Source: Anaerolineales bacterium (GTDB lineage Bacteria > Chloroflexota > Anaerolineae > Anaerolineales > JABWBV01). Taken from it: 6,578 nt of DNA. The stretch spans positions 1 through 6,578 of the forward strand of contig JALUWE010000520.1 of NCBI GenBank assembly GCA_027019845.1, written 5' to 3'. The position numbers were made by a program, and so were the translations under genes. Below are positions 1 through 5,729 of this stretch, one piece after another (position 1 is the first letter of the stretch; every line of letters begins with the position of its first letter). Below the pieces are notes generated by a model. It was not told where the DNA came from. It made no database searches and saw only the letters and a list, made by a program, of their open reading frames with translations.

Positions 1-1925
1 GCAGCTACCCCCCCGGCGCAGACCCGCTCTACCTCACCATCCCGGCCTTCATCGGCCTGCACCAAAACGGCAGCTACCTGCTCTTCCACGAAAACTCCCA
101 CGACGGCGAAATCGAGTTCCAACCAGCCCCCACCAGTTTCCACCAGGCCACACCAGCCCCCACGAGTTCCCACCAGACCACACCAGTTCCTACGAGTTCC
201 TACGAGTTCCTACGAGAAACTCAGGGAAACTCTGGGAACTCTGGGAACTCTAGGAACTCTGGGAACTCCGGGAACTCTGGGCACTCGTCGCGGATTGCTT
301 TCCGCGGCGGCGCGCTGCGCGCCTATTTCATCCCCGGTGACCTCCCCCGCCTGCTGCAACGCTACACCAGCCTGACCGGCCGCGCGCCCCTGCCCCCGCG
401 TTGGGCACTCGGCTTCCACCAGTCCCGCTGGGGCTACAAATCCGAAGCCGACATCCGTGAAGTGGCCGCAGGCTACGCCCGCCACGACCTGCCCCTCAGC
501 GCCATCCACCTGGACATCGACTACATGCGCGGCTACCGCGTCTTCACCGTAGACCAATCCCGCTTCCCCGACCTCTCCCGGCTGGCCGCAGACCTGGACG
601 CCCAGGGCGTCAAACTGGTCGCCATCCTCGATCCGGGAGTGAAACGCGACCCGGACTACGACGTGTACCGCCAAGGCCTGGCCGAAGATGTGTTCTGCAA
701 ACTGCCGGGCAAACGCGCGCCGCTCGCCACCCTGGTATGGCCCGGCTGGTGCGCGCACCCGGATTTCACCAACCCGAAAACGCGGGCCTGGTGGGCGCGC
801 TACTACCCGCGGCTGCTCGACCAGGGCATCGCCGGTTTCTGGCACGACATGAACGAACCGGCCGCGTTCGCCAGTTGGGGAGAGCTGACCCTGCCGCGCC
901 CCGCCCGTCACGATCTGGAGGGCCGCGGCGGCGACCACCTCGAAGCCCACAACCTGTACGGGTTACTGATGAACCGCGCCGGATTCGAGGCCCTCCGCCA
1001 GCACCGCCCGAAAAATCGCCCCTGGCTGCTCTCCCGCTCCGGCTGGGCCGGCAACCAGCGCTACGCCTGGAACTGGACCGGCGACAACCAGAGCACCTGG
1101 CACTCCCTGCGCGCCACCATCGCCACCGTGCTCAACCTGGGGCTTTCCGGCATCCCCTATTCCGGGCCAGACATCGGCGGCTTCAGCGGCGAACCAGACG
1201 CAGAACTGTTCACCCGCTGGTTCCAGATGGCCGCGCTGATGCCCTTTTTTCGCGTCCACTCCGCGGTGGGCACCCCGCCACGCGAACCCTGGCGTTTCGG
1301 CGAACCCGCCCTGAGCATCTGCCGTGAATTTCTGCGCCTGCGCCAGCAGCTCATGCCCTACCTGTACACCCTGGCCTGGGAAGCCAGCCAGACCGGCGCG
1401 CCCCTGCTGCGCCCGTTGTTCTGGATCGACCCGCACAACCCCAAACTGTGGGCTGTGGACGACGCCTTTCTGCTCGGCAGCGATCTGCTGGTCGCGCCCG
1501 TGCTCGAACCCGCCGCGCGCACCCGGCGCATCCGCCTGCCCGCCGGACGCTGGTACAACTTCTGGCGCGACGACGTGCTGGACGAGAGCGATTCCGTCGA
1601 GACGCGGCTAACCCCCGAACGCATCCCCATCCTGGCGCGCGGCGGCAGCATCCTGCCCCTGGAACGCGGGGAGGTACTGGCGCTGCACATCTACCCCGAC
1701 CGGGACGGCTGCGCGCGCGGGGCGCTGTACTCCGACGCGGGGGACGGGTACGCCGCCTGGCGCGTGGACCGCTTCGAGGTCAACCGGGAGCCCGGCGCAT
1801 GGGTGCTCAGCCGCAGCAGCGAGGGGGATTTCCCCTTCCCCTACGCGGCCATCGAGGTCCACCTGCACAACACCGCCTGGCCGAAACGCGTCCTTTCCCC
1901 GACTTTTGCCCGCGTCGAGTGGTAA
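1..1925 (+). CDS. Glycoside hydrolase family 31 alpha-glucosidase, 5'-truncated by the window edge
   Basis: The frame is open from the left edge (first full codon at base 3), giving 640 visible residues. The ATG at 462 is internal, because clear family sequence precedes it. In order: the end of the N-terminal galactose-mutarotase-like beta domain (bases 3-120, ...YLLFHENSHDGEIEF), a repeat-encoded insertion (121-283), the strand RIAFRGGALRAYFIPG, the barrel entry PPRWALGFHQSRWGY, then the (beta/alpha)8 barrel with DIDYM near 513. The nucleophile motif WHDMNEP has its Asp at 846-848. The acid/base motif WTGDNQSTW has its Asp at 1083-1085. GIPYSGPDIGGF and FFRVHS follow, then C-terminal beta domains to RVEW and TAA. 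Family members hydrolyse terminal alpha-glucosidic bonds of malto- or isomalto-oligosaccharides; the exact substrate cannot be read from sequence, and alpha-xylosidase is less likely. Whether the enzyme is secreted is unknown because the N-terminus is missing. The insertion is the only obvious abnormality; both catalytic residues are intact. Confidence 0.93.
   Translation, partial: SYPPGADPLYLTIPAFIGLHQNGSYLLFHENSHDGEIEFQPAPTSFHQATPAPTSSHQTTPVPTSSYEFLRETQGNSGNSGNSRNSGNSGNSGHSSRIAFRGGALRAYFIPGDLPRLLQRYTSLTGRAPLPPRWALGFHQSRWGYKSEADIREVAAGYARHDLPLSAIHLDIDYMRGYRVFTVDQSRFPDLSRLAADLDAQGVKLVAILDPGVKRDPDYDVYRQGLAEDVFCKLPGKRAPLATLVWPGWCAHPDFTNPKTRAWWARYYPRLLDQGIAGFWHDMNEPAAFASWGELTLPRPARHDLEGRGGDHLEAHNLYGLLMNRAGFEALRQHRPKNRPWLLSRSGWAGNQRYAWNWTGDNQSTWHSLRATIATVLNLGLSGIPYSGPDIGGFSGEPDAELFTRWFQMAALMPFFRVHSAVGTPPREPWRFGEPALSICREFLRLRQQLMPYLYTLAWEASQTGAPLLRPLFWIDPHNPKLWAVDDAFLLGSDLLVAPVLEPAARTRRIRLPAGRWYNFWRDDVLDESDSVETRLTPERIPILARGGSILPLERGEVLALHIYPDRDGCARGALYSDAGDGYAAWRVDRFEVNREPGAWVLSRSSEGDFPFPYAAIEVHLHNTAWPKRVLSPTFARVEW
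121..220 (+). repeat. Ten in-register decamers (CACCAGNNNN/TACGAGTTCC type) inside the GH31 gene
   Basis: Bases 121-220 divide exactly into ten 10-bp units sharing the core (c/t)ac(c/g)ag, for example caccagcccc, cacgagttcc and tacgagttcc. The last unit is tacgagaaac. Because 10 is not a multiple of 3, the encoded peptide shifts phase and is rich in P, T, S, H and Q, yet no stop arises in the GH31 frame. The array sits in a loop between two beta strands of the N-terminal domain. Confidence 0.9.
221..283 (+). repeat. Seven nonamers (CTCTGGGAA type) encoding an Asn-Ser-Gly run in GH31
   Basis: Directly after the decamers, 221-283 divides into seven 9-bp units, mostly ctctgggaa with single-base variants. 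As 9 is a multiple of 3, they encode an in-frame NSG repeat, with one G replaced by R. The core ggaactc is the reverse complement of gagttcc in the preceding decamers, so the two arrays are opposite in strand sense. The resulting peptide is likely a flexible loop. Confidence 0.9.
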
Positions 1926-1928
1926 AAT
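1920..1928 (+). promoter_or_regulatory. Possible extended -10 promoter for the cyclase gene
   Basis: The bases TGGTAAAAT overlap the GH31 stop codon and fit an extended -10 (TG-n-TAAAAT). No convincing -35 box lies 16-18 bp upstream. The cyclase start is about 48 bp downstream. This is a weak, motif-only call; read-through from GH31 is the alternative. Confidence 0.25.
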
Positions 1929-1933
1929 CAAGA

Positions 1934-1960
1934 CCCCAACGATTTACGAATAAGTTGGGG
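1934..1960 (+). other. Perfect 7-bp inverted repeat in the GH31-cyclase gap
   Basis: CCCCAAC (1934-1940) and GTTGGGG (1954-1960) are perfect inverted repeats around a 13-base AT-rich loop. No T-run follows, so it is not a standard intrinsic terminator. It could be a 5'-leader hairpin of the cyclase mRNA or a protein-binding palindrome. It lies 15 bp before the cyclase ATG, roughly where a ribosome-binding site would be. Confidence 0.45.
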
Positions 1961-1975
1961 CCGGTCAAAAGCAAC

Positions 1976-3205
1976 ATGTCTCTGCAACTCGAAACCCGCC
2001 TGCAAGGCTCTGCCCTGTTCCGCTTCGTCCAGGAGCTTTTTGGGAATTCAATACGCTTTCCCATTGCCAATGTGATCTTTGAAGTCCTGGTCGAAGGGCC
2101 GCAATACCTGCGCGCCTTCGATCTGTACGTCATCCTTCCGGCGGGTTTCATCCAGGCCTATTGGTTGAGCCGCTGGCAGGTCACCGGCCGCCCGCGCCGC
2201 TTTTGGGGCAACCTGATCGGGCCTTCCATCTATACGGCTGTCGAAGTATCCATCGAAGGATTGGATTTCTTCGCCGAGTTCAACCACATTGCGTATTGGG
2301 GGTTCTCGATCCTGATCGGTTTGCTCCAGACATCCCAACCCATCTTACCGCCTGCCCTCCGCGAGCTGGTGTCCATTCTGGAGGGCATCATCCGCGCCAG
2401 CATCCTGCTGGCACTATACATGGCTTTCGAGGCTGCAACCACCACTCACGGCTACACGCTGGAGACTTTCTTCACCGACGACAGCCATATCTTCATCACC
2501 CTGGCGATTCTATTGCTCGGCCTCAGCAGCGGCATCAGCAACACCATCATCCAACGTTACCTGGCTTTGCTACGAGATACCTCCGCGCAACTGAAAACCT
2601 ATTCCGAGTGGCTGCTAGGCCGCTCCCTGTTGGAGCAGTTGGTGAACAGCCCGGCGGCCCTCTCCACCAAACGCCGCGAGCGCACCGTGCTGTTCATGGA
2701 CATCCGCAACTTCACCCGCTGGAGCGAGGCACACCGCCCGGAAGAAGTAGCCGCCATGCTGACCGAGTACTACCGCATCGCAGAGACCGCTCTGTCGCCA
2801 CAGGCCATCAAGCTCAAATTCTCCGCCGATGAGGTGATGGGCATCTACGCCAATCCCCCAACCGCATTGCAAGCCGCGATCACCCTACAGGAACAGGTCA
2901 ACCGGTTTTTGCAAACCCACCAACTGGGCGCCGGCATCGGGCTGCACACCGGACTGCTGGTCGAGGGGCTGCTGGGCGGCAAGAGCGTCAAGTTCTACGA
3001 TGCCATCGGCAGCACGGTGAACATCGCCAAGCGCATCGAGAGCGCGGCCGGACCCGGCGAGATGCTGCTGTCAGAAAAAGTCAAGTCACAGGTCGATCAG
3101 GCAGCCCGGTTTGGCGCGGCGCGGCGCATCCAGGTCAAAGGCAAAGAAGAACCCCTGATCGTCTTTCCCCTACAAACCAACTCGCGACTCGCGCCAAACG
3201 CTTGA
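1976..3205 (+). CDS. Membrane-anchored class III adenylate/guanylate cyclase
   Basis: A 409-residue protein predicted to make cAMP. The N-terminal ~200 residues are hydrophobic, with about four candidate membrane segments (around 46-64, 106-118, 138-153 and 172-192). A linker (193-235) leads to a C-terminal cyclase domain (about 236-400). Visible catalytic residues are D242 in FMDIRNF (metal), K281 and D285 in KFSADEVM (purine and metal), D342 in FYDAIG (purine), N349 and R353 in VNIAKR (transition state). The Lys/Asp purine pair favours ATP over GTP. A284 replaces the glycine usual before the second metal Asp. ATG 1976 is chosen because sequence upstream in this frame is an alternate-frame reading of GH31; there is no clear Shine-Dalgarno. 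The N-terminal part matches no sensor domain I recognise. It follows GH31 by 50 bp, and the trp promoter starts at its stop codon. Confidence 0.9.
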   Translation: MSLQLETRLQGSALFRFVQELFGNSIRFPIANVIFEVLVEGPQYLRAFDLYVILPAGFIQAYWLSRWQVTGRPRRFWGNLIGPSIYTAVEVSIEGLDFFAEFNHIAYWGFSILIGLLQTSQPILPPALRELVSILEGIIRASILLALYMAFEAATTTHGYTLETFFTDDSHIFITLAILLLGLSSGISNTIIQRYLALLRDTSAQLKTYSEWLLGRSLLEQLVNSPAALSTKRRERTVLFMDIRNFTRWSEAHRPEEVAAMLTEYYRIAETALSPQAIKLKFSADEVMGIYANPPTALQAAITLQEQVNRFLQTHQLGAGIGLHTGLLVEGLLGGKSVKFYDAIGSTVNIAKRIESAAGPGEMLLSEKVKSQVDQAARFGAARRIQVKGKEEPLIVFPLQTNSRLAPNA

Positions 3206-3231
3206 CAAACCCCGGCAGATTCGGGTATCAT
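3202..3231 (+). promoter_or_regulatory. Sigma70-type promoter of the trp T-box operon
   Basis: TTGACA (3202-3207), an 18-bp spacer, then TATCAT (3226-3231). The -35 box is a perfect consensus and overlaps the cyclase TGA stop (3203-3205). A start near 3238 would place the whole T-box leader in the transcript. Position and quality make it the likely trp operon promoter. Confidence 0.8.
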
Positions 3232-3423
3232 CCTACCAACAACCGAAACACAAAGGCTGTGAAGAGGAAGAGTACGCGCTGAAACGGTTGCACAGAGAGC
3301 GGCCGGTTGGTGAAAGTGCCGACAACACGCCAGCGCCGAATGGGCCTCGGAGCCGCAGGGCGAACGTTCCAACCAGTAGCCCGCGCCGGAGTTGCGCTCC
3401 GTTAGCAAAGCAAGGGTATAAGT

Positions 3424-3465
3424 GATTTAGTAATTAGTTATTAGTTATTAGTAATTGGTTATTAG
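3424..3465 (+). repeat. Six AT-rich heptamers (TTATTAG type) inside the T-box leader
   Basis: Units gatttag, taattag, ttattag, ttattag, taattgg and ttattag run in perfect 7-bp register. The array is flanked by AGGGTA (3413-3418) and TACCCT (3473-3478), which can pair and present it as the loop of a separate hairpin. It is sharply AT-rich against a GC-rich background. Confidence 0.88.
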
Positions 3466-3505
3466 ATTACCGTACCCTACTGAGTGAGACTGGCTCATCT
3501 TCTTC

Positions 3506-3531
3506 CCCGTCGTCGCACCGGCGGGATTTTT
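3506..3531 (+). terminator. Extra terminator-like hairpin upstream of the T-box antiterminator
   Basis: CCCGTCG (3506-3512) can pair with CGGCGGG (3519-3525), with one T-G wobble, around a 6-base loop. It is followed by A and five T (3527-3531). By form this is an intrinsic terminator, yet it lies before the T-box sequence. It could attenuate constitutively, be excluded by another leader fold, or be only a structural stem. Confidence 0.5.
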
Positions 3532-3569
3532 GGTTAATGGGCTGGTCTAACCAGGGTGGCACCGCGGGA

Positions 3570-3604
3570 GCCCGCTCTCGTCCCTGTGACGAAAGCGGGC
3601 ATTT
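3570..3604 (+). terminator. T-box regulated intrinsic terminator before trpD
   Basis: GCCCGCT (3570-3576) pairs with AGCGGGC (3594-3600), and CGTC (3579-3582) with GACG (3588-3591), over a 5-base loop; ATTTT follows. The left arm contains part of the CCCT (3582-3585) needed for the antiterminator, so the two folds exclude each other as in a transcriptional T-box switch. Confidence 0.92.
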
Positions 3605-3615
3605 TGATTCACTCG

Positions 3616-3622
3616 AAAGGAG
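3616..3622 (+). promoter_or_regulatory. Shine-Dalgarno site of trpD
   Basis: AAAGGAG lies six bases before ATG 3629 and fixes the trpD start. It contrasts with trpC and trpF, where repeat arrays occupy this position and no such site is present. Confidence 0.88.
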
Positions 3623-3628
3623 CACACC

Positions 3629-4639
3629 ATGTTGAAACCCTACATCGCCAAAACCATCAACCGCCAAAACCTGACCGCTGCCGAAGCCGAAGAAGCTATG
3701 CGCATCATCATGAGCGGCCAGGCCACCCCCGCGCAGATCGGCAGTTACCTGACCGCGCTGCGCATGAAAGGCGAAACCGTCGCAGAGATCACCGGCAGCG
3801 CGGCCGCCATGCGCGCGGTGGTCAAACGCGTCGCGCCGCGCCTCAACGGCCACGCGCTGATCGACACCGCCGGCACCGGCGGCGACGGCTCGCACTCGTT
3901 CAACATCTCCACCGCGGCCGCCTTCGTGATCGCCGGCGCGGGCCACAAAGTCGCCAAACACGGCAACCGGGCCGCCTCCTCCCGCTGCGGCAGCGCAGAC
4001 GTGCTCGAAGCCCTGGGCGTCCGCCTCGACCTGACCCCGCAACAGGTGGCCGCCTGCATCGACGAAATCGGCATCGGCTTCATGTTCGCGCCCAAATTCC
4101 ACCCGGCCATGAAACACGCCATCGGCCCGCGGCGCGAGCTGGGGCAGCGCACCATCTTCAACCTCCTCGGGCCGCTGACCAACCCCGCCGGCGCCACCCA
4201 CCAGCTGATCGGCGTGTTCGACCCCGCGCTCACCCAACCCCTGGCCGAGGTGCTGGGCGAACTGGGCGGCAAAGCCGCGCTCGTCGTCCACGGCGCGGGC
4301 GGCCTGGACGAGCTGACCACCCGCGGGCCCAACAAAGTCAGCCACCTGCGAAACGGCCGCGTGCGCACCTACCAACTGGACGCCCGCAAGCTAGGCCTGC
4401 GGCCCCACAACGGCGAGCTACGCGGCGGAGACCCGGCAGAAAACGCAGCCCGGATGCGCGCCCTGCTCTCGGGCCGGGAAACCAGCCCCCTGCGCGACGT
4501 GGTGCTGCTCAACGCCGCGGCCGCCCTGTCCGTCGAAAGCGGCGACCTGGAATCCGGCCTGCACGCGGCCACACGCTCCCTCGAAAGCGGCGCGGCCCTC
4601 GAAAAGCTGGAAGCGTTGGTTGAATGGAGTAAGAAGTAA
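3629..4639 (+). CDS. trpD: Anthranilate phosphoribosyltransferase
   Basis: A 336-residue cytoplasmic enzyme, normal length for the family, that transfers the phosphoribosyl group of PRPP to anthranilate, the second step from chorismate to tryptophan. Visible motifs: the PRPP loop GTGGDG (82-87), NIST (92-95), KHGNRA (110-115), SSRCGSAD (117-124), GPRRELGQRTIFNLLGPLTNP (166-186) with the arginines used in anthranilate binding, and the metal-binding pair D227-E228 in LDELTT. No glutamine amidotransferase domain is fused. The start is supported by a good Shine-Dalgarno. It is the first structural gene after the T-box and therefore under tRNA-Trp control. The last codons (Ser-Lys-Lys-stop) are encoded by the GGAGTAA-type heptamer array, so the conserved domain effectively ends near E332-W333. 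Confidence 0.97.
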   Translation: MLKPYIAKTINRQNLTAAEAEEAMRIIMSGQATPAQIGSYLTALRMKGETVAEITGSAAAMRAVVKRVAPRLNGHALIDTAGTGGDGSHSFNISTAAAFVIAGAGHKVAKHGNRAASSRCGSADVLEALGVRLDLTPQQVAACIDEIGIGFMFAPKFHPAMKHAIGPRRELGQRTIFNLLGPLTNPAGATHQLIGVFDPALTQPLAEVLGELGGKAALVVHGAGGLDELTTRGPNKVSHLRNGRVRTYQLDARKLGLRPHNGELRGGDPAENAARMRALLSGRETSPLRDVVLLNAAAALSVESGDLESGLHAATRSLESGAALEKLEALVEWSKK

Positions 4640-4695
4640 GGAGTAAGGAGTAAGGAGTAAGGAGTAAGAAGTAAGAAGTAAGAAGTAGGGAGTAA
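4626..4695 (+). repeat. Ten heptamers (GGAGTAA/GAAGTAA) spanning the trpD stop codon
   Basis: The array runs in exact 7-bp register. Unit order is GGA, GAA, four GGA, two GAA, GAAGTAG, GGA (named by their first three bases). It begins inside trpD and supplies its stop. Units 4640-4688 are identical in order and sequence to the array after trpF. The remaining spacer 4696-4748 shows no gene or clear regulatory site. Confidence 0.95.
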
Positions 4696-4748
4696 GGGCG
4701 CGTCGCACGTCTGACGTACACAGGGAAACAGGTAGATAGGTAGACAAG

Positions 4749-4853
4749 TCACACCTGACACCCGACACCTGACGCCCGACACCTGACACCCGACACCTGA
4801 CGCCTGACACCTGACACCCGACACCTGACGCCTGACACCTGACACCTGACACC
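4749..4853 (+). repeat. Fifteen heptamers (TGACACC type) abutting the trpC start codon
   Basis: Exactly 105 bp = 15 units, ending on the base before the trpC ATG. With A = TGACACC, B = CGACACC and C = TGACGCC, the order after one variant unit is ABCB ABCA ABCA AA. This is a 28-bp higher-order repeat. It contains no Shine-Dalgarno-like purine run. Confidence 0.95.
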
Positions 4854-5729
4854 ATGAGCCTCCTCCACGAAATCTTCGCCCACAAACGCCGCGAACTGGC
4901 CGCGCGCAAAGCAGCCCGCCCCCCGGCATCCCTGGAACGGGACCTGGCCGCGGTCGCCGTACCCCCGGCCTTCATCCCCGCCCTGACAGCCCCCCATTCC
5001 CCCGCGCCCCGGCTGATCGCGGAAGTCAAACACCGCTCCCCCTCCAAAGGCGTGCTCCGCCCGGACTTCGACCCCCTCGCGCTGGCGCGCACCTACGCCC
5101 AACACGGCGCGGCGGCCATCTCCGTGCTCACCGACGAAAAATACTTCGGCGGCTCGCTAACGCACCTGCGCGACATCGCGGCCATATTTCAGCACAGCGA
5201 TAACAATCCGCGTTCATCCGCGTTCATCCGCGTCCCCATTTTGCAAAAGGACTTCATCTTCGACCGCTACCAACTGCTCGAAGCCCGGCTGAACGGGGCC
5301 AGCGCGGCCCTGTTGATCGCCGCCATGCTCGAACAAAACACCCTCCGCCGCCTGATCCAGGCGGCCGCGGAACTGGGCCTCACCCCGCTGGTCGAAGTGC
5401 ACACCCGCGCGGAATTGGAGCGCGCCCTGAACGCGGGCGCGGCGGTGATCGGCATCAACAACCGTGATTTGCACACCTTCACCGTAGACCTGCGCACCAC
5501 GCTCGAACTGCGCCCCCACATCCCGCCCGGCGTGGTGGTGGTCTCGGAAAGCGGCATCCGAACGCGCGCCCACGTGCGCCAACTGGCCGCAGCCGGGGTG
5601 GACGCCATGCTGGTCGGCGAAAGCCTGGTCACCGCGGCAGATGTAGGAAAACGTCTGGCTGGTCTCATTGGTCCGACTGGTCTAAGCGGTCTAACTTGTC
5701 TGACTGGTCCGACAAATCAGACAAGTTAG
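4854..5729 (+). CDS. trpC: Indole-3-glycerol phosphate synthase
   Basis: A 291-residue cytoplasmic (beta/alpha)8 enzyme that closes and decarboxylates CdRP to indole-3-glycerol phosphate. Conserved active-site positions are present: E57 and K59 in AEVKHRSPSKG, K132 in PILQKDF, E181 in LVEVHT, N202 in INNRDL, and E232-S233 in SESGI. VGESL (254-258) is near the end of the barrel. Two oddities are repeat-derived. About 13 extra residues lie between DEKYFGG and KDF (around 112-125), coinciding with decamer repeats, a spot where most family members have a short connection. The last ~20 residues (about 272-291) are encoded by a 9-bp array that also supplies the stop codon. The start ATG follows a heptamer array directly with no Shine-Dalgarno; conserved N-terminal sequence (LHEIFAHKRREL) supports it. 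It is separated from trpD by 214 bp of mostly repeats. Confidence 0.96.
   Translation: MSLLHEIFAHKRRELAARKAARPPASLERDLAAVAVPPAFIPALTAPHSPAPRLIAEVKHRSPSKGVLRPDFDPLALARTYAQHGAAAISVLTDEKYFGGSLTHLRDIAAIFQHSDNNPRSSAFIRVPILQKDFIFDRYQLLEARLNGASAALLIAAMLEQNTLRRLIQAAAELGLTPLVEVHTRAELERALNAGAAVIGINNRDLHTFTVDLRTTLELRPHIPPGVVVVSESGIRTRAHVRQLAAAGVDAMLVGESLVTAADVGKRLAGLIGPTGLSGLTCLTGPTNQTS
5201..5236 (+). repeat. In-frame decamers (CGTTCATCCG) inside trpC
   Basis: The units taacaatccg, cgttcatccg and cgttcatccg run in 10-bp register, followed by a partial unit. They encode residues in a stretch (NNPRSSAFIR) that exceeds the usual length of this TrpC connection, so they look inserted. The frame and active-site Lys just downstream are preserved. 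Confidence 0.8.

Larger units (their letters stand above)
3253..3605 (+). promoter_or_regulatory. T-box riboswitch, tRNA-Trp specific, upstream of trpDCF
   Basis: A cis-acting leader that binds uncharged tRNA and chooses between antitermination and termination. Stem I elements are visible: the AGTA S-turn strand (3271-3274), AGAGAGC (3294-3300) and GGTTGGTG (3305-3312) of the distal part, and GAA before the specifier. The specifier is TGG (3341-3343), the Trp codon. A Stem III-like hairpin follows (CGGAG 3387-3391, CTCCG 3397-3401, then GTTA). The conserved 14-base T-box AGGGTGGCACCGCG is at 3553-3566. Its bulge UGGC (3557-3560) can pair with a GCCA tRNA end, fitting the G discriminator usual for bacterial tRNA-Trp. 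AGGG (3553-3556) can pair with CCCT (3582-3585) in the antiterminator, which excludes the terminator at 3570-3604. The stretch between Stem III and the T-box is unusually long and holds a heptamer array and an extra hairpin. Confidence 0.95.

Noticed and set aside
210..950. Minus-strand ORF with Val-Pro-Arg repeats
   Set aside because: It is the antisense of the GH31 gene and its repeat array, with no independent support for coding.
462..1925. ATG 462 as the start of the GH31 gene
   Set aside because: The same frame is open to the left edge and encodes conserved GH31 sequence before 462 (YFIPG, PPRWALGFHQSRWGY).
1448..1975. Upstream extension of the cyclase frame
   Set aside because: It overlaps the GH31 gene in another frame and reads as Arg/Ala/Pro-rich out-of-frame sequence; ATG 1976 begins plausible protein.
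3097..3408. Minus-strand ORF over the T-box Stem I
   Set aside because: It overlaps the cyclase 3' end and a structured leader RNA on the other strand, and shows no recognisable protein features.
3403..3552. A second T-box or a Trp leader-peptide attenuator in the long linker
   Set aside because: No second TGGNACCGCG-like motif and no short ORF with Trp codons next to a ribosome-binding site was found.
4749..4853. CRISPR array
   Set aside because: Units are 7 bp with no spacers, no longer conserved repeats and no cas genes nearby.
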